Positions 7,719 through 18,084 of a stretch of 61,944 nucleotides of DNA are shown in pieces. Numbering within the stretch: the stretch's first letter is position 1; every line of letters starts with the position of its first letter. The position numbers and the translations under genes are program-made. The DNA comes from a virus. A model generated the notes under the pieces. That model saw only the letters and a list, made by a program, of their open reading frames with translations, did no database searches and was not told the DNA's origin. Where the stretch lies: IMG/VR virus record IMGVR_UViG_3300032087_000824, positions 1 to 61,944 of that record; one strand, written 5' to 3'.

Positions 7719-10700
7719 TACGAGCCTCCGTATAGTGTTGTATCTACAAACTCTTCTTCAACTTCATACTTAAATAAGTCAAGATACACATAGTAAAAGT
7801 CTGGATACTCTGAGAATAATTGCTGTGCAAGTTGTCTTAGAGCTGTTCTTTGTCTTACTAATTCTTCTCTTTGTAATGATACATTACTTCCTAATACAAG
7901 TCTAGCTTCTGTTAATAACCTGTTTCTTTGTTCCATATATGCTATAGCACCTTGTACTGCAGGAAGTTGTTTTAGTTTCGTTGTTTTACCATCTGGTAAC
8001 TTTATGTTTGTTTCACCATCTTGTCTTAACATATCTTCAAATTCTCTAATCTTTGCTTCTACATTCATAGAAGTAGGTATTGTAGAACTTACACCATAAC
8101 CTGGATACTCTTGTATCAATGCATTTCTAACAGCAGTAAGCATTTCAAACTTATTCTTACTTGGAACATTAGCGTATGCAGGTGTATCAAATAACAATCT
8201 TCTTTGATATTCGTAAGCTAATCTACCTTGTGCATTTCTAATAGCTGCAACATACTCATCTTCATCTATATCTACCCTATCTCTTTCTGCAAATGCATTA
8301 GCCCAAGAAGTAAAATCAAACTCATCTAGTGGGTTATCAGGGAATATATAATATCCAATGTTAGGATATCTATCTAATACTTCTTGGTTTTCTCTAGTAA
8401 ACCTACCACCTACTTCTGTATATGAACGTTTCTGTATTTCTTTTGATTTAGAAGTTAACAATGCAGTAGGGTCTATACCAAATTGATTTACAAATTCAGT
8501 AGTAGCAGCTAACTGGTCGCCTTTATATTTAGCTAATATTCTATAATATGCGTCTGCATATATAGACATACCAAAGTAATAACCATCTGGGTCACTCTCT
8601 TGAAACTCAGCAGGGTCAAGATATAATGCACCACCAGGTGTAGTTTCTATTTCATATCTTATTACTGCACCTGTAGGAGCTGCGAATTGTACAGCAGCCC
8701 TAATCCAAGACAATCTAGTAGCAATCTCTTCTGCTTTTTTCATAGCATCTTGTTGTTTTGCTCTAGTAGAATCATCATACAAACCTGTAGTAATTAACAT
8801 TCTTAATACATCTTTGTAGGTATTAGCATAAGTTCTTTTTATTTCAGGTGTACTTGCACCAGATATAGAAAATACTTTCTTTAACCAAGAAGGTATCATT
8901 GCATCTAAATAAGTATAAGGACTTACTGGAGAGCCTTCTTCTCTACCATATGGAAAGAATATCTTATCTAGTAAAGCTGTATCTGGTAACAACTTAGCTG
9001 CAGGTATTGCAACTAATGGACCTAAACCAGGAACAGGATTACCAGCAACCATATTTAAAGAAGAAGAATATCCCTCTAGTTTTATCCTGACATCTGGTGC
9101 TTTCATAGCATCTCCAGTAATAGGATTTGTCATTAGTCTATTTTCTTCTTCTCCAAACATATAATTTGTAAGTAACTCTGTACCAGGGAAAAAGAACATT
9201 TCTTCTCCTGACATTTCATCTGTATGAAAGAAACCTTCCTCTCCTTCTTCTCCTGAACCTCTAGCACCTTGAATTACACGTTGTACTTTACGACCTGCTA
9301 ATAGTTTTTGTTGATTAATTAATCTTGACCAAGTACCTATAATCTCTTGATAAACTTCTGCGAATGGAAAAGCTAGTCTTAACATATCAGATACAACGTG
9401 TCTTTTATTTAAATCATATAGTAATCTTTTTGTTTCAGACAATGCATAGGCTTTAGCTGCGTCATCTAATTCACTAATGTTTTCTACACCAAGTATTCTT
9501 GCATCACCATCTCTGATAGGTTTTGTACCTTTAAGTATTCTTGCAGTTTCACCAGAGTTCTTTACCCACTTAGAAGCTTTCATATTAGCCATACTTATAA
9601 TTTCATTCTTCAATGCTTCGTCATAATATGCACCATTCTCTTCTATAAATCTCCAGTAATATTGTCTGAATGCTGATGACCTAGATAGTCTGTTAGTAGG
9701 AACTGCCATCAATGTTGTAAACAAATTCTCTAACACTTGGTCATACTTACTAATAGTTTGTGCATTTATATCATAAGTTGATTTCTTCATAGTATGATAA
9801 GCACCATAAATTTCTCTATCTTTATCTATTTGTCTTATGTGTCCTTTGTAAGTTCTGTGGTCATCTAGTGTTTGGTTTCTACCAAATGTAATTTCTATAG
9901 GATTGCCGTCAGGGTCAACACCTATTTTTAATCTAGTTGGTTTACCAGCAGGTATCATATCTCTAGTAGCTTGTATTCTTTTACCAAAAGCTATATGTCT
10001 TATTAATTCATCATCTCCTGGCTTTATAATATCGTGAACAATAATACTTGTAGGAGATGTTCTTGTTACAGCTTTACCAGTAGAACCATCTGACCTATGT
10101 AATACTTTAAATGTTCCATCTTCAAAAACTTCTTTTGTTTCAAAGTGTCCACCAGTTTTGTAATGTATTCTTGCAACAATACCATCAATATAAGCATCTG
10201 CAGCTTTTCTGTCTGTAAGCATTCTTATTTTTTGATATTTACCTATTTCATCTGAACCATAAGAGTAAGATGTTCTCCAATCAGATAAATCGCCATCCCA
10301 AAATCTATCTTTAATTTCTTTAATAGCATCTTCAGCAGATACAGTTTCATCAAGCACAGCTTCAGTTTGTTCTTCTTTTAACGCTTTAACTTTTCTTTGT
10401 AAGTAATTATTTATTCTTGGAGCTTTTTCTTCTAGTTGTGCTAAACCTGTACCTAAACCATCTTCAGGTAATACAACTACTTTACCAAGACCTCTTGCTT
10501 CATCTATCTTTTGAAATGCTTCATCAATAGCTTCTACAGCTACATCATAATCATCATCACTAAAAAACTTTCTAGCAGAATTTTTTGTTGGAACTCCTAT
10601 TACATTTGGCTCATCTCTAATAATTGCTTGTCCTGCTTTGCCTGTTCTAGCTAAATTATCTCCAAATACAAACATTTTGTTAGGATTGTTTTTTACAATA

Positions 10701-13700
10701 GCTGGTGTAAATCTCTTCATAGAGATTAACTCACCTCTAAATGTTCCATTAAATCCTGTAAGTTTATAAGCTATCTCAGCAGCTATAGGGTCATCACCTA
10801 ACTGTATAACTTCTCCTGCTGCACCACCATAAAAAGTATCATCTGTTTTATTAACTTCTAAAAAAGAACCTTGTCTAGAAAATGATTGATTAGGGTCAAG
10901 TACGCCTCCGTGTGATGTAGTCATTGCACCACCGTGTTCTATACCTTCTCCTATAGTATTGCCCTCTATATCGTATACGCCTTTTGCTATAAGTCTTTCT
11001 GCAAATTCATCTTCATCATAACCTCTAACTCTATAAGCTATTTTTCTTTGGTCTTTACCCATTATCCAAGCAAATGCAGATAATGGATGACTAAATACAT
11101 TGTCTAAATTATCCATCCACATACGAATTTGTTCTTCACCAACAACCCTAGAAGTCCAAGCAGCTCTTAAAAGTATTGCTGGCTTCCAAGCTTTATTCAT
11201 ATATGAATCGCCTATCATTCCTAAGTAACCTGAAGTTAACTCTCTAACTATTGCATCTTCTTCATTCTTTGTTAATTTAAATCTTTTTCTAGCATTTCTA
11301 ACCATAAGCTCTGCAGTTTCTGACACGCTTTTGTCATCTTTAATAGTAAGTTCATAAAGTCTAGATACTGGTTTAGCTAGTTCTTTTTCAAATTGAGATG
11401 CTATAACTTCATCTTCTTGTAAACCTGCAAGTCTTTGTGGTATTAATTTACCCTTACCTGCTGCTCTCATCCAAAACTCTCTTGCTGGAGAATATACTCT
11501 TAAAAATAATCTTGCATCAGGAAGTGGTATTGCGTCAGTACCTAAATACTCTGCAATAAGTTGAGCTGTAGGTCTGCCTGATATCTTTGCAATGTTTTCA
11601 ATTTGTGCTTCATTAAATAACTGTTCACTAATTCTTTCCATTGTTTCATAGTTCTGTACTTTGTTTTCAAAGAAGCTAAGTATTTGTTGTGGTGTTACCT
11701 TTGCATTCTGTATTACTTTAGAACCTTTTTCTGTTTTCTTAAATGGAGCTTTACTTTTAATAAACAATGGTTTAAGAACACTTTCTAGGACATCTCTGTC
11801 TTTAAATCCAGCAGGTCCTGCAATATTAACTGTTTTATTTCTAAGAAGCTTTTGTGCTTCTACAATAAAATCATCTGTAAGATTTGGATTTTCTAAATCA
11901 ATAAGTATCAAAGGTTTGTTAAGTGTCTTTTTAAAAACACCTGTTTCATACTTGTCTATATTTTTTGCAACTTCATCTCTCCACTCTGGTCCTACCCATC
12001 TGTTTCTAGATGCGTACAATATAGTTTTAGCAGTACCACCACCGCCTTGTGTAAGTTTGCTTTTTCTAAATGCAACTATTGTTACATCATTGTTATCTAC
12101 ATTTTGAGTAGTTCTAAATTTATAATCTCTTGGTCTAGGTTTCATAGCACCTATATCTCCACCATTTAATATATTTAATTCGTCTTGTAGTTTTATATAA
12201 TTAGCAGCATCATTGCCTTGATATAATATTTGATTGCTAATTTTTGATAATTGTTTTTTTGTATTCATTAATTTTACTTGTGCATCTGTAAGTAACTCAT
12301 CTGCATTATTTAAAAATTCTCTATATCCTCTTTCATCAAAACTTTCAAATATAATTGTTCTTTGTATTTTTATATCTCCAGTTGGTTTTGGATAAGCACC
12401 TTCTTCTATAAATTCTCTTACATTAAAATCAGGACTTAGACCAGTATCTGTTTCATTTTTACCAAATCTTTTTACTGGATATCTATAATTGGTTGTTTCA
12501 ATTTTAGTTCCGCCACCTTCTTTAGGAAGTTTTACTTTACGTTGATAAACAGCATCATATTGAATTGTTTTATTTTTTACAAACCTAAGTATTGCTGATT
12601 TAAATTGTAAGTCATCAACAATTTCTCTAACACTTCTGTCATCACCTTTTGTAACATCTTTACCTTTAACTGTAGTTTGTTTTATTCTTTTGCCTTGTTG
12701 GTCTACACCTTGATAATTCTTACCTTCTAACTCTACATTAATTCTAAATAATTCTTGTTCAGCAAGTTCAGCATTTCTTAAAGCCTGTTGCAACTGTTCG
12801 TCTGTATATTTTTCAGGAAGAATACCTTTATCTACCTTCTTTAATTTTTCTGCTTCAACTTTTTTTGTTAATGTGTTTATTTCGTTTTCTAAAACAATTT
12901 GTCTTTTAAGCAGTGAAGCATCGCCACCACCTTCAGTAACTTGTTTTATATATTCTTCTAAAGCTTTTACTGCATCTTCTCTTTTAGAAAAATTAATTAA
13001 TCCACCTTTACCTTTTATTTCTAATGCAATCCTGTCAGCTATTTCTGTTTCAGTTAAATCTCCAAATTTACCTTTATTAAGTATTTGATAATATCTTGCT
13101 TTTTCACTTGCAGTTAATCTTTCTTCTTTAAATGTATCTTTAAATTTAAGACCTTTAGTGTTTTGTGTTATTTTTTGTTCTAACCTAGCCAGGCTATTTT
13201 CAGTGCTTTTAATAGCGTCATCTACTGAATCTTGTACATTGTATTTTAATAACTGACCTGCACTGCTGTCATATCTACCATCTTTAATTGTACGTTGTGT
13301 AAGACCAGGCATACCGACACCACCAGTTTCAATACCTATATCATCTGCTATTTGTAAACCTAAAAAGTCAACACCCTCTTGACCACCACTACTTACTTTC
13401 TTTACAAGCACTTCCATTTCTGGGTCTAGCCTGTCTATAGTAGCTTCTGGTAATATTTCTTCTAGAAAATCATCTTTAAGAAAATTCATAGAAGGAACAT
13501 TTAAATCAGCAATAATATTATCTGGACCAGCTAATTCATAATCTATACGAACTGCTTCACCGTTTTTAAAATAATTTTTATTTTGAATTTGAGATTTGTA
13601 CCATTCGTATGTATATCCTTCTTTCCTAGCAATTTCTCTAGCCCTATCTTCTAATTTAGGATTTGTAAATAAATCTTTTGGGAGTGTTTCAACATTATTT

Positions 13701-15814
13701 ACACGAACTAAAACTTTTCTATTTGTATTTTGGTCAAGCATTTGCCTAATTTGACCTACTTCAGGTGCGCCATTATATCCTGCTAATGACCTAGTTGTAG
13801 ATGTTCTTTTACCCTGCATAATAAGTTCCATAGTGTTTGTGTCTTTATTTGAAAAAGGTGTATTTGTTTTTTTAACAGTAAAGTTCATTGGTATAGGTTT
13901 ACCTTCACCAACTATGTTTTCTATTTGTCCAAGTTCTGACTTAGCATCTCTAATTAATCTTCTTCTGCCACCTACTTCTACTTTTTTAACTCCAGCTCTT
14001 TCAGCAACTCTTTCTACAATCTCTAAAGCTTTTTCTAGTTCAAACTGTTGAGATAGTATTGCATTACCTTTACTATCTACAATATCTAGTTTTTGTCCTT
14101 GCCAAAACTCCTCTGACATATTTGTTCTAAAGTATTTTCTAGTTTCATCAATAGAACCCATAAACTTTTTAATACCTTTAGATAATTCTGGAGGTAAATC
14201 TAACGCATCAAACTTCTGTGCTATATGTGTAAATACTCCATCATCACCACCTATGACATCAAGTACTAAAGATAACTTAGCTAAGTTTGCAGGTCTAGGG
14301 TCATATGGTGTTTGTGCATCAAATGGTATATCTGCTAATGCAGTAATAGCAGGGTCTTCCATACCATCTGCAATTCTATCTAAAGCTTTTATAGCAATTT
14401 CATCATCTACTTTTGCAAATTTCATCCACGCTTTTAATTCAAAAAATGTTGTATTTAAATCATTAGCGTGCAATCTTGGTGCAGGAAACTCTTGAAACAA
14501 TCTACCCCATTTAGAATCTTGATTGTTTAATTTCATAGCAGTTCTAAATCCACCTGCTCCATAATCTGAACCATAGTATGCTTTGCCTGCTGCTCTAGAA
14601 AACTTACCTTTAAATATTAAAGAGTTAGAATCTAGACGTTTGTTAAATGCTAAATTGTCTTGTGTGGTTTCTATAAGTATTTTTTGTACTTCTGATGCAT
14701 TATCTGCATCTCTAAGTTGTCTGCCGATAATAGCACCATTATCTAAATTTTTAAGTTGACCTTTAGTTAATATATCTATTTCATCATATGTACTAGCTCT
14801 TACAAATAAATCTGCAATATCTCTACCTGTTTGTGATGTATAAAATTCTTTTGCGGTAGGCTGATGAACTGTTGCTCTAACAGCTTTATTTATAAGACCT
14901 GGTTTATTATTAGGTGTAAATGTTCTTACTGCTTTACCTGCTCTAGATATACCTAAACCTAAATAAGTTGAAGGGTCTGTAAATATAGTATAAGCACCAT
15001 CAATAACACCTGACATAAATTTAAATGCTTTACTTCCTGGTTCAAATATTTCTACAGCAGCTACACGACCAGGAGATAATTTAACAGTACCTTTTCTACC
15101 TTGATAGCTTAATGCTGCTTTTTCTCTATCTTGTATTGTAGGTTGTGATATAGGTGTTCCTAACTGTTCTTGTATAGATTCTCTTACAATGTTTGGGTCT
15201 GCACCTCTACCTACTAATTCTTTATAAACTTCTGTATCTTCAGCTAATGTAGAGTTTCCAAAGTAACCTTCACCTAAATTAACTTTGTTACCTTTTTTTA
15301 TTTCTCTAAAAGCTCTACCTGCTAGTGTAGGTCCTGTTTCTTCAAATGTATTTTTTAATTCTGTATGAAAGTCAGGATTAATTGCTGCTAATGCTGTACC
15401 TATACCAGAAAAAAACAATAATGGGTTTTGTTGTTTTTTAGAGTAATATCTCATACCTGCAGTACCAAATCTTTTTACAAACTGGCTAGCAGATTCCATA
15501 CCTACAAAAGCACCTCTAATTGCACCCCTACCAGATGCTTTTATACTTTCCCACCAACTTCTTTCTTTTTCCATATATGAATTTACGATAGATGTAAACT
15601 CAGGACTATCTTTAGTAAGACCAACCATAGCACTTGCAACTTGTACATCTGTAGGTAAGAACCCATATTCTTGAGATATACCTATTAAGTTTTGTGCTAT
15701 ATCGTTTTGAGAAAAATAATTTCTAAGTTCTTGTGCTTGGTTTTTTCTTTGTTTTACAAACTCTGAATCAAGAGCGTCTTGATACGGAGATGGAAAACTC
15801 CACTCCCACGCCAT
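7718..15814 (-). CDS. Giant multidomain virion protein, 2698 aa (module A)
   Basis: The longest gene here. Its ends (residues ~1-600 and ~1850-2698) align with the 2283-aa module B protein, with blocks such as NLGEGYF-NSTLAEDT and RQYYWRFIE. The middle carries what look like accessory domains: an ASCH-like segment (~655-760, GKRTSTTR), the first half of a SLOG/YpsA-type nucleotide-binding domain (~806-865, SGGQEGVD then TGG), a long coiled-coil insertion (~870-1220), the second half of the SLOG fold (~1231-1330), and a DUF7831-like segment (~1700-1808, FVFGDNLARTGKAGQA). Size and position suggest an internal protein ejected with the DNA. The SLOG and DUF7831 calls rest on remembered motifs. 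The role of the cargo is unknown. Confidence 0.75.
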   Translation of the reverse strand: MAWEWSFPSPYQDALDSEFVKQRKNQAQELRNYFSQNDIAQNLIGISQEYGFLPTDVQVASAMVGLTKDSPEFTSIVNSYMEKERSWWESIKASGRGAIRGAFVGMESASQFVKRFGTAGMRYYSKKQQNPLLFFSGIGTALAAINPDFHTELKNTFEETGPTLAGRAFREIKKGNKVNLGEGYFGNSTLAEDTEVYKELVGRGADPNIVRESIQEQLGTPISQPTIQDREKAALSYQGRKGTVKLSPGRVAAVEIFEPGSKAFKFMSGVIDGAYTIFTDPSTYLGLGISRAGKAVRTFTPNNKPGLINKAVRATVHQPTAKEFYTSQTGRDIADLFVRASTYDEIDILTKGQLKNLDNGAIIGRQLRDADNASEVQKILIETTQDNLAFNKRLDSNSLIFKGKFSRAAGKAYYGSDYGAGGFRTAMKLNNQDSKWGRLFQEFPAPRLHANDLNTTFFELKAWMKFAKVDDEIAIKALDRIADGMEDPAITALADIPFDAQTPYDPRPANLAKLSLVLDVIGGDDGVFTHIAQKFDALDLPPELSKGIKKFMGSIDETRKYFRTNMSEEFWQGQKLDIVDSKGNAILSQQFELEKALEIVERVAERAGVKKVEVGGRRRLIRDAKSELGQIENIVGEGKPIPMNFTVKKTNTPFSNKDTNTMELIMQGKRTSTTRSLAGYNGAPEVGQIRQMLDQNTNRKVLVRVNNVETLPKDLFTNPKLEDRAREIARKEGYTYEWYKSQIQNKNYFKNGEAVRIDYELAGPDNIIADLNVPSMNFLKDDFLEEILPEATIDRLDPEMEVLVKKVSSGGQEGVDFLGLQIADDIGIETGGVGMPGLTQRTIKDGRYDSSAGQLLKYNVQDSVDDAIKSTENSLARLEQKITQNTKGLKFKDTFKEERLTASEKARYYQILNKGKFGDLTETEIADRIALEIKGKGGLINFSKREDAVKALEEYIKQVTEGGGDASLLKRQIVLENEINTLTKKVEAEKLKKVDKGILPEKYTDEQLQQALRNAELAEQELFRINVELEGKNYQGVDQQGKRIKQTTVKGKDVTKGDDRSVREIVDDLQFKSAILRFVKNKTIQYDAVYQRKVKLPKEGGGTKIETTNYRYPVKRFGKNETDTGLSPDFNVREFIEEGAYPKPTGDIKIQRTIIFESFDERGYREFLNNADELLTDAQVKLMNTKKQLSKISNQILYQGNDAANYIKLQDELNILNGGDIGAMKPRPRDYKFRTTQNVDNNDVTIVAFRKSKLTQGGGGTAKTILYASRNRWVGPEWRDEVAKNIDKYETGVFKKTLNKPLILIDLENPNLTDDFIVEAQKLLRNKTVNIAGPAGFKDRDVLESVLKPLFIKSKAPFKKTEKGSKVIQNAKVTPQQILSFFENKVQNYETMERISEQLFNEAQIENIAKISGRPTAQLIAEYLGTDAIPLPDARLFLRVYSPAREFWMRAAGKGKLIPQRLAGLQEDEVIASQFEKELAKPVSRLYELTIKDDKSVSETAELMVRNARKRFKLTKNEEDAIVRELTSGYLGMIGDSYMNKAWKPAILLRAAWTSRVVGEEQIRMWMDNLDNVFSHPLSAFAWIMGKDQRKIAYRVRGYDEDEFAERLIAKGVYDIEGNTIGEGIEHGGAMTTSHGGVLDPNQSFSRQGSFLEVNKTDDTFYGGAAGEVIQLGDDPIAAEIAYKLTGFNGTFRGELISMKRFTPAIVKNNPNKMFVFGDNLARTGKAGQAIIRDEPNVIGVPTKNSARKFFSDDDYDVAVEAIDEAFQKIDEARGLGKVVVLPEDGLGTGLAQLEEKAPRINNYLQRKVKALKEEQTEAVLDETVSAEDAIKEIKDRFWDGDLSDWRTSYSYGSDEIGKYQKIRMLTDRKAADAYIDGIVARIHYKTGGHFETKEVFEDGTFKVLHRSDGSTGKAVTRTSPTSIIVHDIIKPGDDELIRHIAFGKRIQATRDMIPAGKPTRLKIGVDPDGNPIEITFGRNQTLDDHRTYKGHIRQIDKDREIYGAYHTMKKSTYDINAQTISKYDQVLENLFTTLMAVPTNRLSRSSAFRQYYWRFIEENGAYYDEALKNEIISMANMKASKWVKNSGETARILKGTKPIRDGDARILGVENISELDDAAKAYALSETKRLLYDLNKRHVVSDMLRLAFPFAEVYQEIIGTWSRLINQQKLLAGRKVQRVIQGARGSGEEGEEGFFHTDEMSGEEMFFFPGTELLTNYMFGEEENRLMTNPITGDAMKAPDVRIKLEGYSSSLNMVAGNPVPGLGPLVAIPAAKLLPDTALLDKIFFPYGREEGSPVSPYTYLDAMIPSWLKKVFSISGASTPEIKRTYANTYKDVLRMLITTGLYDDSTRAKQQDAMKKAEEIATRLSWIRAAVQFAAPTGAVIRYEIETTPGGALYLDPAEFQESDPDGYYFGMSIYADAYYRILAKYKGDQLAATTEFVNQFGIDPTALLTSKSKEIQKRSYTEVGGRFTRENQEVLDRYPNIGYYIFPDNPLDEFDFTSWANAFAERDRVDIDEDEYVAAIRNAQGRLAYEYQRRLLFDTPAYANVPSKNKFEMLTAVRNALIQEYPGYGVSSTIPTSMNVEAKIREFEDMLRQDGETNIKLPDGKTTKLKQLPAVQGAIAYMEQRNRLLTEARLVLGSNVSLQREELVRQRTALRQLAQQLFSEYPDFYYVYLDLFKYEVEEEFVDTTLYGGS

Positions 15815-16141
15815 TTAAGTAACTCCATCATCCATTAGAGCTAATATATCTGAACTTGGTAGTACAGCATACATTTGCCTTAGTATAAAGTTTTTATCCA
15901 TTTGCAAACTAGAACCAAATTGATTTATATTATTTTGTGCTACTGATTCAAATGGTCTTTCGGTAGGTCTATTTAAAGGAAGTGCATCTATTCTTGGAAC
16001 AGGCACAGGTGCTTGTTCTTGCACAGGTTGTACATTAGTTTGTTCTTCTTTAAACATTTCTGCACCACCTTGTTGTTCTAGTAATTCTTTAGAATCACCA
16101 TAAGATTCAGATGCATATTTTCTTTTTGCTTGTCTAGCCAT
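15815..16141 (-). CDS. Small virion-module protein (module A)
   Basis: About 108 aa. Basic N-terminus (ARQAKRK), then a proline/glutamine-rich linker, and a C-terminal QMYAVLPSSDILALM that matches QEMYRVLPSKEIAAL in the module B homologue (60467-60793). Chosen start is the ATG at 16141, which has GGAGAAAATT before it; the frame is open 11 codons further upstream. A disordered linker with a conserved helical tail, lying between portal and giant protein, would suit an adaptor or tether, but no family was recognised. Confidence 0.65.
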   Translation of the reverse strand: MARQAKRKYASESYGDSKELLEQQGGAEMFKEEQTNVQPVQEQAPVPVPRIDALPLNRPTERPFESVAQNNINQFGSSLQMDKNFILRQMYAVLPSSDILALMDDGVT

Positions 16142-16352
16142 AATTTTCTCCATAATCAAAATCATCAGGAACAATTAAAATATCTATTCTTCCTACCATA
16201 GGAATATAAGCTACTGTCATAATGTCAATAATTTTATCTAGTTGAAACCGTTTATTATTAAGTAATTCAGAATTAGCTTCCCACATAGGTTGTTCTTCTA
16301 CTGTATAATTTTGTGCAATAATTTTTGCAAACTCTTGATTTATATCAGGCAC
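16134..16352 (-). CDS. Small conserved protein downstream of portal (module A)
   Basis: 72 aa, starting at a GTG at 16352. The Shine-Dalgarno box GGAGG is formed by the last glycine codons of portal, so the two are translationally coupled and overlap by 8 nt. The product shares EFAKII-QN versus EFARIIARN and the C-terminal GRIDI-(T/L)-pattern with the 54-aa module B protein at 60795-60959. No known family; probably a small structural partner of portal. Confidence 0.65.
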   Translation of the reverse strand: MPDINQEFAKIIAQNYTVEEQPMWEANSELLNNKRFQLDKIIDIMTVAYIPMVGRIDILIVPDDFDYGENYG

Positions 16353-18084
16353 TTACACCTCCTAATAATGCAGCTAAGTTAGGTGGACCTTGTGGTGTTT
16401 GAGCTGCTTGTCCTTGTTGTTGCGCTTGCAATAAAGCTTGTTCTTCAGGACTTGGCTCTTCTCCTTGTGCTGTAAAATATTTTTCTAGTATGCTACCCAT
16501 TTGTTTTGGATTATTATATATTTCTACAACAGCCATCATTGCTGCTTTATCTCCTTGTTGGGAATTTTGTAACAACATCTGGTATAATATATCTTCGGTT
16601 CTCTGTTTAGTAATTCTCTCATTAATTTGACTAAGATTTTCTAAACCATCCATTTCTTGCTGCATAGTTTCTTTATCTATAATTCCTGCTTGTAATAACT
16701 GTAATCCAGTAATTATTTTATTAGGTGCGTCAAAAGAAGCCATAGCACCATACTTTCTTCTAGTTACATAGTTTTTATCTATGTCAGAAGAAGGTGTATA
16801 ACTTTCAGAAAATGATGCGCCTTTATAAGTTCCTGTTATTGGTTTTCTTCTACTACTAAACAATACTTCATCTAGTTCTAATCTTTTAGAATCTATTTCT
16901 TGTAAAGCATATTCAAGTATTGTGTGATACTCACTAACCATAGCACCTACGCCAGATTCCAGTTCTTCCAGACCTCTACCTGTTACAAATGAGTTTGGTG
17001 ATATAGCATCGTCCTGAACTGGATACCCAGCAACAACTCTTAGTTGCCTTTCTAACCTACCAACAGCTTCAAATAACTGATATGGTAAATTTGTTGTAGG
17101 TTTTACTACTTGTGAACCTGGTGTCAAATAGTTTATAGCATTTCTACCTTTTCTATATTGACCTGATTCTATTTCTCCAACAATGTTTGTTTCTGTAAAT
17201 ACTGCATCTTCCATTGCTATTACAGATAAAATATTAATTTTAGCCATAGAAGCCATAAGTCCTATGACTTGGTCAAACTGACCTTGTAATCTATCAAAAC
17301 TAAATCTTTTAGCAACTACAAATGCAGGACCTGATTTTAAAGGGTTTGGTACAAAGTCTACAATTTTTTTAGAAGCAACGTGCATAACATATGTACCTTC
17401 TATATTCATATACTCTAAAACTACATCTCCACTTTCGTTTGCATTTTCCCAACTACCATCATTGCTGTAATTTAAATTCATTGTGTCGTAAGAATTGTTT
17501 TCTGAATCTTTAGATTCAAACCAAGATTTAAGTTCTGGATACATTTCTATTAAGTTTCTTACAGGTACTTTTTGTATAATGGCTAATTCATCAGGATTTT
17601 GCATATTACCCATATAACCAGGAAAGCAATCGTATGGGTTTCTTAATTCTGCACACGGATACAAATTTCCATTGGCATCTGGTTTAGAAGTAATAACCCA
17701 TACAGCAAAGCCATAACCTGGTAACCATCTAGCAACTTGTGGTAACTGTAATTCTAATTGTTGCATTTTATCGTATGCAGTAATAATTCTTTCTAGTTTA
17801 TCTTTTTTAACTTTGTTTCTTTGACTATCTCTTGCATTTGTAATATGTACATCTAAAGAAGGAACTTTACCTATTTTTTGTGAAAGTCTGTCTAATGCAG
17901 ATAGTAATAAGTTAGGAGCAGGTATTGTGTATGCTTCGTTATTACTAAGTCCTGGTCCTAATAATTCCCTAATTCCATCTTCTCCACCATTTAAAATAGC
18001 TCTAAATCTTGCTCTATCTAATAATGCATCATCGTGCATATTTTTAAGATAAGTTGCTCTCTCAATAATTGCTTCAGGTTTCAT
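16345..18084 (-). CDS. Portal protein (module A)
   Basis: 579 aa. Directly after TerL and strongly conserved in module B (60959-61944): MEDAVFTETNIVGEIE, RQLRVVAGYP, RRKYGAMASFD, EMDGLEN, and EKYFTAQGE. Length, position and the mixed alpha/beta body with a Gln-rich C-terminal tail fit a dodecameric portal, the DNA gate at the capsid vertex and docking site for terminase. The family was assigned by position and general character, not by a unique motif. The ATG at 18084 abuts the TerL stop. Confidence 0.8.
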   Translation of the reverse strand: MKPEAIIERATYLKNMHDDALLDRARFRAILNGGEDGIRELLGPGLSNNEAYTIPAPNLLLSALDRLSQKIGKVPSLDVHITNARDSQRNKVKKDKLERIITAYDKMQQLELQLPQVARWLPGYGFAVWVITSKPDANGNLYPCAELRNPYDCFPGYMGNMQNPDELAIIQKVPVRNLIEMYPELKSWFESKDSENNSYDTMNLNYSNDGSWENANESGDVVLEYMNIEGTYVMHVASKKIVDFVPNPLKSGPAFVVAKRFSFDRLQGQFDQVIGLMASMAKINILSVIAMEDAVFTETNIVGEIESGQYRKGRNAINYLTPGSQVVKPTTNLPYQLFEAVGRLERQLRVVAGYPVQDDAISPNSFVTGRGLEELESGVGAMVSEYHTILEYALQEIDSKRLELDEVLFSSRRKPITGTYKGASFSESYTPSSDIDKNYVTRRKYGAMASFDAPNKIITGLQLLQAGIIDKETMQQEMDGLENLSQINERITKQRTEDILYQMLLQNSQQGDKAAMMAVVEIYNNPKQMGSILEKYFTAQGEEPSPEEQALLQAQQQGQAAQTPQGPPNLAALLGGVSA

